DNA of 64,000 nt from WJMT01 sp964624145 (GCA_964624145.1 CAZUXT010000005.1:62001-126000), one strand, 5' to 3'; positions 40,259-49,698 are shown, numbered from the stretch's first letter. Numbers and translations are program-made. Notes: generated by a model not told the origin, from the letters alone.

Positions 40259-41332
40259 ATGAAAAAACCATTTATTCCCATAAAAAGATTCAAAAATAAA
40301 ATCGGCCTTCCTCCCGGAACCCCTGTTTACATGGGAGACAGGGAAAAAGAAAAAATAAAGATTACGATAATTGATTATGATGAAGAGCATTTCACAAAAA
40401 AAGAAATCAGCCGTATTGAGGAATGCTGTTCTTTCAAAAGCAAGCCCACAGTCACATGGATCAATATCGACGGAATTCACGAAGCTGAAATCATAAAAAA
40501 ACTGGGAAAGGACTTTGATCTTCACCCCTTGACCATGGAAGATATTATGAGTCCGAAACAGCGTCCCAAAGTGGAAAAATTCGATCATTATCTTTTCATT
40601 GTTTTAAAAATGCTATCTTATGACGACAAAGAGGAAAAGGTAGCGGAAGAGCAGGTCAGTATGATACTGGGTGAAAATTACGTTCTCTCTTTTCAGGAAA
40701 GAGAGGGAGATATATTCAATCCTGTAAGGGACAGAATCAGCAGCGGGCAAGGCCGCATCCGTAAAAGCGGCCCGGATTACCTTGCTTACTCCATCACAGA
40801 TGTTATCGTCGACCATTATTTTCTCATCCTGGAAAAACTGGGAGACAAAGTGGAACAGCTCGAAGACTCCCTTGGCGGAGATACGGATGAAAAGATGCTG
40901 GCCAGAATTCATGACCTTAAAAGAGAAATGATACTTCTCCGTAAATCAGTTTGGCCTTTAAGAGAGATGATCAACAGTTTGGAAAGGCTGGAAACTCCTT
41001 TTATTCAAAAAGAAACAACGCGTTTTTTCCGGGATGTCTACGACCATACCATTCATGTGATCGATACCATAGAAACATACCGGGACATGATTTTCAGTAT
41101 GCACGACACATATCTCTCCACCATCAGCAACCGGATGAATGAGGTCATGAAAGTGCTCACCATTATCGCGACCATATTCATTCCATTGACTTTTATCGCC
41201 GGAATTTACGGTATGAACTTTGAATTCATGCCGGAGCTTAAATGGCCTTTTGGCTATTTTGCAGTCCTGGGAATTATGGTCCTGGTTGCTTTAATCATGG
41301 TTTCTTTTTTTAAAAGGAAGAAATGGCTTTAA
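40259..41332 (+). CDS. corA: CorA magnesium/cobalt transporter
   Basis: A 357-residue CorA-type channel for Mg2+, Co2+ or Ni2+, working as a pentamer. The large cytosolic alpha/beta domain (1-250) has LHPLTMEDIMSPKQRPKVEKFD, the stalk helix follows, and the two C-terminal membrane helices end with the selectivity motif YGMNFEFMPEL between them. The Lys/Arg tail (FKRKKWL) is the basic sphincter. AAAGGAGGG upstream of the ATG is a strong ribosome site. It is divergent from the UPF0316 gene and followed closely by the S10 peptidase gene. Confidence 0.95.
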   Translation: MKKPFIPIKRFKNKIGLPPGTPVYMGDREKEKIKITIIDYDEEHFTKKEISRIEECCSFKSKPTVTWINIDGIHEAEIIKKLGKDFDLHPLTMEDIMSPKQRPKVEKFDHYLFIVLKMLSYDDKEEKVAEEQVSMILGENYVLSFQEREGDIFNPVRDRISSGQGRIRKSGPDYLAYSITDVIVDHYFLILEKLGDKVEQLEDSLGGDTDEKMLARIHDLKREMILLRKSVWPLREMINSLERLETPFIQKETTRFFRDVYDHTIHVIDTIETYRDMIFSMHDTYLSTISNRMNEVMKVLTIIATIFIPLTFIAGIYGMNFEFMPELKWPFGYFAVLGIMVLVALIMVSFFKRKKWL

Positions 41333-41365
41333 AGCCGGAGAAAATTTTGTTTTTTGGAGGACACA

Positions 41366-42916
41366 TTGTTTAAAAAATTTCCCGTCTTGATTTTTATTTT
41401 TTGTCTTATTTCCACGGTTTTTCTCTATTCCCAATCCGGGGAACCTGAAAGCACAGGCAAAATTGATCCCCTAAACCAGAACCTTTCAGTGACCGAACAC
41501 ACCTTAAATCTGAACGGAGAAACCATTGGTTACACAGCCACCGCAGGAAAACTTCCGCTTAAAGATGAAAAGGAAAAATCCAAAGCCCATATTTTTTTCA
41601 TAGCCTACACAAAAAACAGCGTCAAAGACAGGTCTTCAAGACCCGTTACTTTCGCTTTTAACGGAGGACCCGGTTCCTCGTCAGTCTGGCTCCATATGGG
41701 AGCCTTGGGACCTAAGAAAGTACTTCTGGATGAGGAAGGACTGAATCCGGCTTATCCATTCAAGCTCATCGACAATCCCTACTCCATTCTGGATATCACT
41801 GACCTTGTGTTTATCGATCCGGTATCCACGGGATTCAGCCGGGCTGTATCAGGAGAGAATCCTAAGCAGTTCCACGGCTATGAGAATGATATCGAATCTG
41901 TGGGTGAATTCATCCGGCTGTATATCACCACGTTCGGCCGCTGGTCCTCCCCCAAATTCATACTCGGAGAAAGCTACGGGACCATCCGGGCCTCAGGGCT
42001 AGCAGGTTTTCTTCAAGGCCGAAGCCTGGGCATGCACATCGACGGAGTCATTCTCGTATCAGCCGTGCTCAATTCCCTGGTTAAAGACTTCTCCACAGGA
42101 AATGATCTTCCCTATATCTTTATCTTCCCGAGTTATACAGCTGCCGCCTGGTACCATAAAAAGCTTCCTGAAGAACTTCTCCAAAAAAAACTGGAAGATG
42201 TTTTGGCTGAATCTGAAAAATTTGCTCTTGGGGACTATGCTCTGGCTCTTTTAAAAGGAAATAGAATTCCCGAAGAGAGAAAATCTGAAATCATTCAAAA
42301 TGTAGCCAAATACACAGGCCTGTCTCCGGATTACGTAGAACAATCAAATCTGAGGATCAACCTATTCCGCTTTCTCAAAGAACTCTTACGGGAAAATCAT
42401 TTGACCATAGGCCGGCTGGACAGCCGCTTTACCGGAATGGATGAGGATGCCGCCGGAGAGTACTATGAATACGATCCATCGAGCACGGCTCCCACAGGAG
42501 CTTTTTCAAATCTGTTCAATCATTATATTCGAACCGAATTGAACTATCCGGACACCAGCGCTTACAACATTTCCGGTCAAGTCTGGCCGTGGAACTTTGG
42601 AGATGAGAACACCAGAACCCAATTTTCGAATTCAGCGGAAATCCTCCGCCAGGCAATGAGCCAGAACTCATTTCTGAAAATCTTTATTGCCAATGGATAT
42701 TACGACTTTGCCACCCCCTATTTTGCCACAGAATATGCGGTGTCCCATTTAGGTCTTAATTCCGAATTCAAAGACAGGATCTTCATGAAGTACTATGAAG
42801 CCGGCCACATGATGTATATCCGGGAAGCCTCACATCAAAAACTCAAACAGGACCTTGTGGAATTCTTCCAAAAAGCCACATCATTCATACCTGAGACAAT
42901 CGACCGGATTGGTTAG
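41366..42916 (+). CDS. Secreted S10-family serine carboxypeptidase
   Basis: A 516-residue exported alpha/beta-hydrolase of MEROPS family S10. The triad is visible: Ser in ILGESYGTIR, Asp in ANGYYDFATPYF and His in YEAGHMMYI. The oxyanion region FAFNGGPGSSSVWLHMG is diagnostic. Residues 1-23 are a signal peptide. The start is a TTG at 41366, five bases from GGAGG; the earlier TTG (41354) overlaps that site. It ends inside the convergent permease gene, with a 36-base overlap of the coding regions. It would release C-terminal residues from peptides in the periplasm or outside. Confidence 0.93.
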   Translation: MFKKFPVLIFIFCLISTVFLYSQSGEPESTGKIDPLNQNLSVTEHTLNLNGETIGYTATAGKLPLKDEKEKSKAHIFFIAYTKNSVKDRSSRPVTFAFNGGPGSSSVWLHMGALGPKKVLLDEEGLNPAYPFKLIDNPYSILDITDLVFIDPVSTGFSRAVSGENPKQFHGYENDIESVGEFIRLYITTFGRWSSPKFILGESYGTIRASGLAGFLQGRSLGMHIDGVILVSAVLNSLVKDFSTGNDLPYIFIFPSYTAAAWYHKKLPEELLQKKLEDVLAESEKFALGDYALALLKGNRIPEERKSEIIQNVAKYTGLSPDYVEQSNLRINLFRFLKELLRENHLTIGRLDSRFTGMDEDAAGEYYEYDPSSTAPTGAFSNLFNHYIRTELNYPDTSAYNISGQVWPWNFGDENTRTQFSNSAEILRQAMSQNSFLKIFIANGYYDFATPYFATEYAVSHLGLNSEFKDRIFMKYYEAGHMMYIREASHQKLKQDLVEFFQKATSFIPETIDRIG

Positions 42917-45298
42917 AGCGGCCTTGACAGACTGATAACTCACTGTAAACAAAGCAATGATCAAAGCTAAAAGCGCTGATAAAACAAATGACCACAAACC
43001 AATATTGGTTTGATAGGCAAAGTTCTGCAGCCATTTCTTCATCACAAAATAAGCGATGGGCCATGCGATGACATTTGCGACAATCACCCACCTGGAAAAT
43101 TCTTTACCCAGCAGCCACAGAATATTGACAGCAGACGCTCCCAAAACTTTCCTCACTCCGATCTCTTTTGTGCGTTCCTCAGCTGTGAAGGCAGCCAGAC
43201 CAAAAAGACCCAGGCAGGCCACAAAAATGGAGAGTACAGCGAATATTAAAAAGAGTCTCCGCATCCTTTCTTCGCTTTTATAAAGAAGATCGATTCTGTT
43301 GTCTAAAAATCTGTATTCAAACTGGTCTTCCGGAAAAACCTCTCCCCATTTTTGTTGAATAAAATTGATCGTTCCGCTGATATTTCCCGGCATGACCCTG
43401 GCTGAGATGATATCGAAATCGTCCGTGTCAAGTTCCAGCAAGCATGGATCGATGACCCGGTGCAGGGATTTGAAATGAAAATTTTCCACTACACCGACAA
43501 TGGTTAATTCCTTGAATTTGTCCACATCCGTAAATCTCAGTAATTTTTTCCCTACAGCTTCTTCAGGCATGTATCCTATTTCTCTGGCAGCCGCTTGATT
43601 GAGCATAATGGCCCCGTCAATATCCGTACTGAATTCTTTGGAAAATGAACGGCCGTGGGTCACATTGAATCCATAAGTATCCACAAATTCATAATCAACG
43701 TCCATAAAAATCAAGGGAAAGATCTCATCTGTATCAGGCCTTTTATATGTGGTGTCAGAAAACATGGCGCTTCCGGGAATATTGGATGAAACAGCCACTG
43801 ATTTTATTCGCGGATCAGCTGTCAGAGTGTTGCGAAAAACCTCGATATTCTGGTGAATCGCTTTGCTCTCCGCAGAAAAAAGAACCATGTTCTCTTTATC
43901 AAACCCCAGGGATTTTTTCTGGATGAAATTCATTTGTTTGTAAATGATAAGTGTGCCGATGATCAAAGTAATGGAAATAACAAATTGAATGAGAACCATA
44001 CTCCTTCGAAAGACAGATCTGCCGGTTCCGGATTGGGTCCCTCCTTTCAGCACTATGGAAGGATCAAACCAGGTCAAATAAAAAGACGGATACAGGCCGG
44101 CCAGCAATCCTGCGGCCAGAGTGATTCCGATCAGAATGAATAAGTTTCCCGCATGAAAAAGCGTGCCCATGGATAGGAGTTTGCCCGAAATCAGGTTAAA
44201 TACGGGAATGAACAATCGAATCAGCACAACAGCTAAGAGCAATGCGAGAAAGGCAAAGAGAACAGATTCACCCAAAAACTGCCCCTGGAGCTGTCTTTTG
44301 TTTGCTCCGACAGTCTTACGAACCCCAACTTCCTTAGCTCTCTTGTTGGCCCGCGCTGTGGAAAGATTCATGAAATTGATGCAGGCAATGATCAGAATCA
44401 GAACAGCAATAAATGAAAAAATATAAACAGACGACAAACTGCCCTGTGGTTCAATCTCAAATTCCAGGGCCGGGTGAAGATGGATATCGAGAAGAGGGAT
44501 CAATTTCAGCTGAAACACATCATTGATATCTGTTTCAGGGCCAATGACTTTGGCAAAATCCGCTGCCATATATTTGGTAAAAAGACTTGAGAATTTACTC
44601 TCCATATCATTGATATCCGTGCCCTCTCGAACAAGCACATACGTATAAAGAAAATTACTGAACCAGGTGCTCATCTGCTCCGGAGGATAGGAAGAAAGGG
44701 ATGCCAGAACATCAAACCGGACATGAGAATTTCTGGGAACTTCTTTGAGTATGCCGGTGACCTGAAAATCAACCAGCGTCCCTCTCCAGTCCACTGTTAT
44801 TGATTTCCCCACAGCGTCTTCTGTCCCTAAATACTTCAGGGCATTCGCACGCGTAAGGACCATGGACTTCGGCCGGGTAAGGGCAGTTTCGGGATCACCC
44901 TCCTCCAGTTGAAAATCGAAAACGTCGAATATGGAATTGTCAGCAACGATCAGCTGCTGCTTGAAAAAAATATTTCGGTGACTCTTGATGGATAGCTCAT
45001 TTCTGTGCAGGCGGACATAATTTTCTATTTCAGGATAATCACTGACCAGAGCCGGACCATAAGTCCCGCCCGTAACCGGGTCCTGTCCATGCATGTCTCT
45101 GAAATCGAATTTACGCTCAACGCGGTAAATCCGTTCGGCATTTGTGTGGAACCTGTCATAACTCAACTCATCTTGAACCCAAAGCCAGATCATAAGGCAG
45201 GAAGCCAGACCAATGGCCAAGCCTATCAGATTGATTAAAGAATACAACCTGTTGCGAAACAGGTTCCGCATGGCTGTCTTAAAATAATTCTTAAACAC
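42881..45298 (-). CDS. FtsX/MacB-type ABC transporter permease
   Basis: An 805-residue permease with the MacB layout: a first helix (LINLIGLAIGLASCLMIW), a periplasmic MacB-PCD domain, three-helix FtsX block (about 290-420; RAKEVGVRKTVGANKRQL), then a second periplasmic domain and FtsX block (about 680-805; RTKEIGVRKVLGASAVNIL). This double-FtsX form is common in Acidobacteriota and Bacteroidota. Such permeases drive mechanotransmission for export or lipoprotein release rather than simple transport. No ATPase gene is adjacent. It starts with GTG at 45298, after GGAGGGGAAA. Cargo unknown. Confidence 0.93.
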   Translation of the reverse strand: MFKNYFKTAMRNLFRNRLYSLINLIGLAIGLASCLMIWLWVQDELSYDRFHTNAERIYRVERKFDFRDMHGQDPVTGGTYGPALVSDYPEIENYVRLHRNELSIKSHRNIFFKQQLIVADNSIFDVFDFQLEEGDPETALTRPKSMVLTRANALKYLGTEDAVGKSITVDWRGTLVDFQVTGILKEVPRNSHVRFDVLASLSSYPPEQMSTWFSNFLYTYVLVREGTDINDMESKFSSLFTKYMAADFAKVIGPETDINDVFQLKLIPLLDIHLHPALEFEIEPQGSLSSVYIFSFIAVLILIIACINFMNLSTARANKRAKEVGVRKTVGANKRQLQGQFLGESVLFAFLALLLAVVLIRLFIPVFNLISGKLLSMGTLFHAGNLFILIGITLAAGLLAGLYPSFYLTWFDPSIVLKGGTQSGTGRSVFRRSMVLIQFVISITLIIGTLIIYKQMNFIQKKSLGFDKENMVLFSAESKAIHQNIEVFRNTLTADPRIKSVAVSSNIPGSAMFSDTTYKRPDTDEIFPLIFMDVDYEFVDTYGFNVTHGRSFSKEFSTDIDGAIMLNQAAAREIGYMPEEAVGKKLLRFTDVDKFKELTIVGVVENFHFKSLHRVIDPCLLELDTDDFDIISARVMPGNISGTINFIQQKWGEVFPEDQFEYRFLDNRIDLLYKSEERMRRLFLIFAVLSIFVACLGLFGLAAFTAEERTKEIGVRKVLGASAVNILWLLGKEFSRWVIVANVIAWPIAYFVMKKWLQNFAYQTNIGLWSFVLSALLALIIALFTVSYQSVKAALTNPVDCLRYE

Positions 45299-45390
45299 TT
45301 TCCCCTCCAGAAAATATTTGATTCACTGTTTACTACGAAAAAAAGAAGAGAATAGTTCGCCTTAAATTTTTGCCAGAAGACCTCAGGAAA

Positions 45391-46578
45391 CTAAAAAAGC
45401 ATCAGAAAGAAAGCGGCAAAGGAAAAGCCGGCCCCTGCAAAAAAAGCCCCTTCTATTCCCCACACAGCAAAAATCATTCCCATCAAAACAGGGCCCAGAG
45501 TCTGCCCCAGGCGCAGGACCATGCCGTTTACGGACATAAACGCAGCCCTGTATTCCATAGGGGCCAGCTCTGCCAGGAGCGTTTGAATACTGGGAATATT
45601 CATGCCGTGGGCTATGCCAAAGATGACAGTGGGGATGAGCAGCAGCCAGAGGTTGGGGACAAAAGGATAAATGACCAAAGCCAAACCGTAGAGAATATAA
45701 GCCACGCCGATAAGCGTCTTTTTGGAATAAGTTTTGGCTAATTTTCCCAGCTGTGAAGAGATAACGGCCGTGGTAAGTGACATAGCGGACATAATGAGTC
45801 CGATGATCAAGGGAGAGGCATTGAATGAATGGCCCATTAAAATGGGGATATAAGTCAAATACGAGCCATAAAGAATGATGAAAGTAGCTGAACTCGCAAT
45901 CAAAAGCACAACTACCTGGCGTTTTCTAATGCTTTTCCACGCATTTCTCAAATATTTCTTAAGGTCCTGGCTGTTTCTCGGTTCGGGATTTTTCAATGAG
46001 AACAAAACCAAAATTCCCAGAGGGACCGCAACAAGCGGCAGAAGGAAGGGATAATGCCATCCCATCACAGCCAGCACACCACCGACGGCCGGATAAACCG
46101 CTGTACCCACGCTGAGTACACTGGCATTATATCCCATGGCTTCGGTGCGCTCATTGTCTGAGTAAAGGTCACCTATAATGGTCACATTGAGCGAGCCCAG
46201 GGAAGCCGCGCCTACTCCCTGGAAAAAACGCAGTACCAGGAGAAGACTAAAATCATGGGCCAGGGCACACGCTCCCCCGGCTACACCAAACAGCATCATG
46301 GAAGGAATGAGTATCCTTTTTCTTCCAAACCGGTCAGCCAGGGCTCCCATGACAGGAGTTAAGAAAATCCCGGGAAGGGTAAACACGGTGATGAGCAGCC
46401 CGATAGACTGAGTTGATATGTTCAGGTCCTTTATGATCACGGGAAAAGCCGGAGTGATGCTGGAGACGCCCAGAACCGCCATTAAAGTGACACCAAATAT
46501 GACCTGAAGATTCGCATCCAGATAGATCGGTCTTTGCTTTTTGATTTCTTTTGGCTTGGGCTTTTCTCTCGATATCAT
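45391..46578 (-). CDS. MFS transporter
   Basis: A 395-residue protein with 12 predicted membrane helices. The motif GALADRFGRKRILI between helices 2 and 3 is the MFS motif A, and GFQG-like FFQGVGAASLGSL is motif B/C of drug:proton antiporters of the DHA1 type. The second half repeats the pattern (GKLAKTYSKKTLIGV). A drug or metabolite efflux role fits, but the substrate is unknown. It is upstream of the permease gene on the same strand, with a 92-base gap. Confidence 0.88.
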   Translation of the reverse strand: MISREKPKPKEIKKQRPIYLDANLQVIFGVTLMAVLGVSSITPAFPVIIKDLNISTQSIGLLITVFTLPGIFLTPVMGALADRFGRKRILIPSMMLFGVAGGACALAHDFSLLLVLRFFQGVGAASLGSLNVTIIGDLYSDNERTEAMGYNASVLSVGTAVYPAVGGVLAVMGWHYPFLLPLVAVPLGILVLFSLKNPEPRNSQDLKKYLRNAWKSIRKRQVVVLLIASSATFIILYGSYLTYIPILMGHSFNASPLIIGLIMSAMSLTTAVISSQLGKLAKTYSKKTLIGVAYILYGLALVIYPFVPNLWLLLIPTVIFGIAHGMNIPSIQTLLAELAPMEYRAAFMSVNGMVLRLGQTLGPVLMGMIFAVWGIEGAFFAGAGFSFAAFFLMLF

Positions 46579-46664
46579 CGGATTTCAGCTCTCTGAGCGG
46601 CTCAATCAACGATAATACCGGGAAAACACACATCCCGTCAACGGGAAATGCTTTCTTTTTTCTG

Positions 46665-46693
46665 TTGACAGGACTCCCTTTGCTCTCTATAAT
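46665..46693 (+). promoter_or_regulatory. Consensus promoter of the trpB2 leader
   Basis: TTGACA (46665-46670), exactly 17 bases, TATAAT (46688-46693): a perfect consensus. The leader-peptide ATG is eight bases after the -10 box. Confidence 0.85.
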
Positions 46694-46701
46694 CTTTTTC
46701 T

Positions 46702-46782
46702 ATGATTAAAAGAGAGACTGAAAAACCTAAAAATTTTTATAGTTTCTCTGTTCTTTTCTGGTGGGCGGGCCCTTCCGCCTAA
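46702..46782 (+). CDS. Leader peptide with tandem Trp codons (trpL-like)
   Basis: A 26-codon open frame starting at the predicted transcription start: MIKRETEKPKNFYSF then SVLFWWAGPSA and TAA. Two adjacent TGG codons (46759-46764) lie near its end. No Shine-Dalgarno is present, so it would be read as a leaderless mRNA. In known trp attenuators, a ribosome waiting for charged tRNA-Trp at such codons changes downstream RNA folding. Here trpB2 starts 89 bases after the peptide stop. Trp is rare, so two in a row in so short a frame before a Trp gene is unlikely to be chance. Expression is not shown. Confidence 0.7.
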   Translation: MIKRETEKPKNFYSFSVLFWWAGPSA

Positions 46783-46811
46783 AAACGACACCACCAAACC
46801 ACCCTGTTTTT
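46759..46811 (+). promoter_or_regulatory. Candidate transcription attenuator before trpB2
   Basis: The Trp codons TGGTGG (46759-46764) can pair with CCACC at 46799-46803, just before TTTTT (46807-46811), giving a terminator-like stem. It nests an inner GCGG/CCGC hairpin (46765-46768 with 46775-46778). An alternative partner, CCACCA, is at 46791-46796. A ribosome stalled at the Trp codons would cover the left arm and block the terminator. The T run is short, so this is a hypothesis. Confidence 0.55.
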
Positions 46812-46870
46812 CCAATTTAATTTGACTTTATTGAATCCTTTGATTCAAAACCATTTAAAGGAGATTTATG

Positions 46871-48151
46871 ATGAAAAGATTTGCATCCAGAAAAGAACAA
46901 TTTCTTCCCAAAAACTTTTATAACATAAAGGCTGATCTCAAAGATCTGCCCAAACCGCCTTTGAATCCCCAGACAAAAGAGCCTCTCAATCCCGAAGACC
47001 TGGCTCCGATTTTTCCAATGGGATTCATCCGGCAGGAAGGGTCCATGGAACGATACATCCCCATCCCGGAAAAAGTCCTGGAGGCTTATTCGGTTTACAG
47101 GCCGACACCTCTTGTCTATGCATCTGAACTTAAGAAATACCTCGACACTCCGGCTCATATCTTTTACAAGTATGAAGGCGTGGGGCCCACAGGAAGCCAT
47201 AAAAGCAACACAGCCATTGCCCAGGCTTATCTGGCGGCTCAAGAAGGAGTGGAGACACTCACCACAGAGACAGGAGCCGGCCAGTGGGGTTCGGCTCTTT
47301 CCCATGCCGGCACCCTTTTCGGCCTTGAAGTCAAGGTGTTTATGGTCCGGATAAGCTACAGGCAAAAACCGGGCCGCCGGATCATGATGGAGATGTTCGG
47401 AGGGAATGTGCAGGAAAGCCCGGGCAGCGAGACTGAAGCCGGGAGAAGGTTTTACAAACAGGATAAAGACCACCCGGGCAGCCTGGGAATCGCCATCTCC
47501 GAAGCAGTGGAAGCAGCCGTTAAAAACGATACGGCCAAATATTCTCTGGGCTCTGTTCTGGACAGTGTGCTCATGCACCAGAGTGTGATAGGACAGGAGG
47601 CAGACAAACAGATGCAGGAACTGGGAGCCCAGCCCGACACCATCATAGGATGCGTAGGAGGAGGCTCGAACTTCTCCGGCCTTGCGTTTCCTTTTGTGAG
47701 GAAAAGACTTGTTGATAATCAGGATATCAGATTTATTGCTGTGGAACCCAAAGTCTGCCCAACCTTGACTGAAGGAAGCCTGAAATACGACCACGGAGAC
47801 AGTGTAGGCCTTACTCCCCTTCTCTATATGTACACTCTGGGTATGGACTTTATCCCTCCTCCCATTCATGCCGGAGGTCTAAGGTATCACGGTATGGCGC
47901 CTCTGGTAAGCCATCTGGCGAAAAAAGGAATCATCGAGCCCAGAGCCTACAAGCAGACCAAAATATTTGACGCGGCCAACGTATTCTTAAAGACCGAAGG
48001 CATTCTTCCGGCCCCTGAATCCTCTCATGCTGTGGCCGCAGCCATAGATGAGGCAGTCGACGCCAGAGAATCGGGCAAGGAGAAGGTCATTTTGTTCAAT
48101 TTGTCAGGGCACGGATTCCTTGATATCAATGCCTATGACCGTAAAGTGTGA
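46871..48151 (+). CDS. Tryptophan synthase beta chain, TrpB2 type
   Basis: A 426-residue PLP enzyme of the TrpB2 class, making tryptophan from indole and serine. The PLP Lys is in GVGPTGSHKSNTA, the catalytic Glu in TTETGAGQWGSALS, and the phosphate-binding loop in GCVGGGSNFSGLA. The N-terminal extension and the insert around HAGGLRYHGMAPLVS are TrpB2-like. There is no trpA or other trp gene in the window, so it may salvage free indole. The ATG at 46871 is seven bases from GGAG; ATG 46868 is also possible. The upstream leader with tandem Trp codons suggests Trp-responsive control. Confidence 0.93.
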   Translation: MKRFASRKEQFLPKNFYNIKADLKDLPKPPLNPQTKEPLNPEDLAPIFPMGFIRQEGSMERYIPIPEKVLEAYSVYRPTPLVYASELKKYLDTPAHIFYKYEGVGPTGSHKSNTAIAQAYLAAQEGVETLTTETGAGQWGSALSHAGTLFGLEVKVFMVRISYRQKPGRRIMMEMFGGNVQESPGSETEAGRRFYKQDKDHPGSLGIAISEAVEAAVKNDTAKYSLGSVLDSVLMHQSVIGQEADKQMQELGAQPDTIIGCVGGGSNFSGLAFPFVRKRLVDNQDIRFIAVEPKVCPTLTEGSLKYDHGDSVGLTPLLYMYTLGMDFIPPPIHAGGLRYHGMAPLVSHLAKKGIIEPRAYKQTKIFDAANVFLKTEGILPAPESSHAVAAAIDEAVDARESGKEKVILFNLSGHGFLDINAYDRKV

Positions 48152-48198
48152 ATGAGATATTGACAAGAGAGCGGATTTATCTAAAAATAGAGGGGTTC

Positions 48199-48273
48199 GG
48201 GCGATTAACTCAGTGGAAGAGTGCTACCTTCACACGGTAGAAGTCGCAGGTTCAAATCCTGCATCGCCCACCA
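48199..48273 (+). tRNA. tRNA-Val (anticodon CAC)
   Basis: Acceptor GGGCGAT pairs with ATCGCCC, with A as discriminator and CCA encoded (48271-48273). The anticodon stem CTACC/GGTAG holds the loop TTCACAC, giving anticodon CAC. The T arm is GCAGG-TTCAAAT-CCTGC. Unlike the tRNA-Lys in this window, the CCA end is encoded. Confidence 0.95.
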
Positions 48274-48456
48274 CTTTTCCCTTTATTTTTTCAATACCTT
48301 CTATGCTTCAGTTGGACTGACTTTATGATATTCTCCCTCCTCTATAGGTTCTTTATTGACTAGAACTGTTTTTTATGTTAATTCTTAGTTCCTCAGCGGT
48401 CAGCCAGACCGGAATAAAGAGGCCTTATCAATATTTCGTAAAAGAAAGGATGCATG
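48274..48456. other. Intergenic region, no gene seen
   Basis: Between tRNA-Val and the serine hydrolase gene. A T-rich stretch after the tRNA may terminate it. GAAAGGA at 48444-48450 is the ribosome site of the next gene. No promoter of good quality or small gene was recognised. Confidence 0.5.
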
Positions 48457-49590
48457 ATGAAAGTATATCGAAGTGGATCAGTAATGCTGTTGGGACTGTT
48501 CTTAGCATTCTTCATATGTCTCCCGTTTTTGCCCGCACAGAATGCGTCCGGCCAGCCAAATCCCAGTGTAAAACCATTCGAGTGGAAGACAGCCAGACCG
48601 GAAGATCACGGGCTGGATCCGGATATACTGGCGGAACTCACCGAGCTTATCAGAAAAGGGGGAAAATACCCTCGGCTTCACAGCCTCCTCATTATCCGCA
48701 ACGGATTTCTCATCTTAGAGGAGTATTTTAACGGATGGAAGGCGGATAAACTGCACACATTACAGTCAGTCTCAAAAAGCTTTACCTCAGCTCTGGTCGG
48801 CATAGCGATTGAAAGGGGGGAATTCCAGGGTGTTGACGAGAAAATACTCGACTTTTTCCCTGACATGAAAGACATTGCCAATATGGATGACCGCAAGCAG
48901 TCCATGCGACTCAGGGATCTTCTGACCATGCGAAGCGGTACGGACTACAATGAAAACGGGCCGGACTCCCCGCATCATCAGCTGAACCGGCTGCCTACGG
49001 GCTGGGATAAATTCTATCTGGACCGTCCTATGATCAGCGATCCGGGCACCAGTTTTCTCTATGACAGCGGCGGGGTTATCCTTATTTCAGCCATGCTCAA
49101 AAACCGTACATCCATGCATGCCGACGCATATGCCAAGGAGTATTTGTTCAAACCGCTCGACGTTAAAAAAAATTTCTGGCTCAGAAATCGGGAGGGCCAC
49201 TCGCATACAGGAGGCGGCCTGGGTCTGACATCCCGTGATATGGCGAAGCTCGGTCTTCTCTATTTAAACAAGGGCCGGTGGGAAGGCGAGCAAATCGTGC
49301 CGAAAGCGTGGATTCGTGAATCCTTTACAATGCATGTCTCGTTCGGGAATACCGACAGCGATGTGATCGGTTACGGTTATCTCTGGTGGATACTCAAACC
49401 TGATCCTCAGGGGAATGGCAGCCAGAATATCTATGCGGCTATGGGATTCAAGGCACAGTACATTTTCGTTATCCCCGAATATAATATGGTAGTGGCTGTT
49501 AATGGTGATACGCGATCAAGTGAAGACCAGCGCCAGCCCAGAAGGTTTCTCTACAGTCACATACTGCCTTCGGTTAACAGGGAGAAATGA
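48457..49590 (+). CDS. Exported beta-lactamase-like serine hydrolase (class C / S12)
   Basis: A 377-residue exported protein of the class C beta-lactamase/S12 family. Residues 1-32 are a signal peptide. The nucleophile motif is SVSKSF (SXXK), the second is YDSGG, in the place of YXN, and the C-terminal block has MGFKAQYIFVIPEYNMVVAVNG in place of the KTG strand. GLGLTSRDMAKLGLLYLNKGRWEGE is typical of the esterase/peptidase members. It is more likely an esterase or D-aminopeptidase than a true beta-lactamase. ATG 48457 is six bases from AGGA and preferred over 48454. Confidence 0.88.
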   Translation: MKVYRSGSVMLLGLFLAFFICLPFLPAQNASGQPNPSVKPFEWKTARPEDHGLDPDILAELTELIRKGGKYPRLHSLLIIRNGFLILEEYFNGWKADKLHTLQSVSKSFTSALVGIAIERGEFQGVDEKILDFFPDMKDIANMDDRKQSMRLRDLLTMRSGTDYNENGPDSPHHQLNRLPTGWDKFYLDRPMISDPGTSFLYDSGGVILISAMLKNRTSMHADAYAKEYLFKPLDVKKNFWLRNREGHSHTGGGLGLTSRDMAKLGLLYLNKGRWEGEQIVPKAWIRESFTMHVSFGNTDSDVIGYGYLWWILKPDPQGNGSQNIYAAMGFKAQYIFVIPEYNMVVAVNGDTRSSEDQRQPRRFLYSHILPSVNREK

Positions 49591-49698
49591 TCGCTGTCGG
49601 CCTGCGTGTACAAGGCTGCAAATGCCGGTTATTTATATTGTCACACCCCAGCGGACTGGTCTTTGGGCATGCTTCACCCTTGGTCAACAGTTTTAAGT

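Noticed and set aside
46665..46867. T-box riboswitch before trpB2
   Set aside because: The T-box sequence (TGGNACCGCG-like) and specifier-loop layout are not present; tandem Trp codons in a frame explain the region better.
46817..47869. Long minus-strand open frame of 350 codons opposite trpB2
   Set aside because: It is the complement of a strongly conserved PLP enzyme, with no ribosome site or recognisable domain; the protein is rich in Ser, His and Phe as antisense frames are.
48457..49590. True beta-lactamase (resistance gene)
   Set aside because: SXXK is present but the second motif is YDS and the KTG strand is not recognisable; an esterase or peptidase of the S12 group is more likely.
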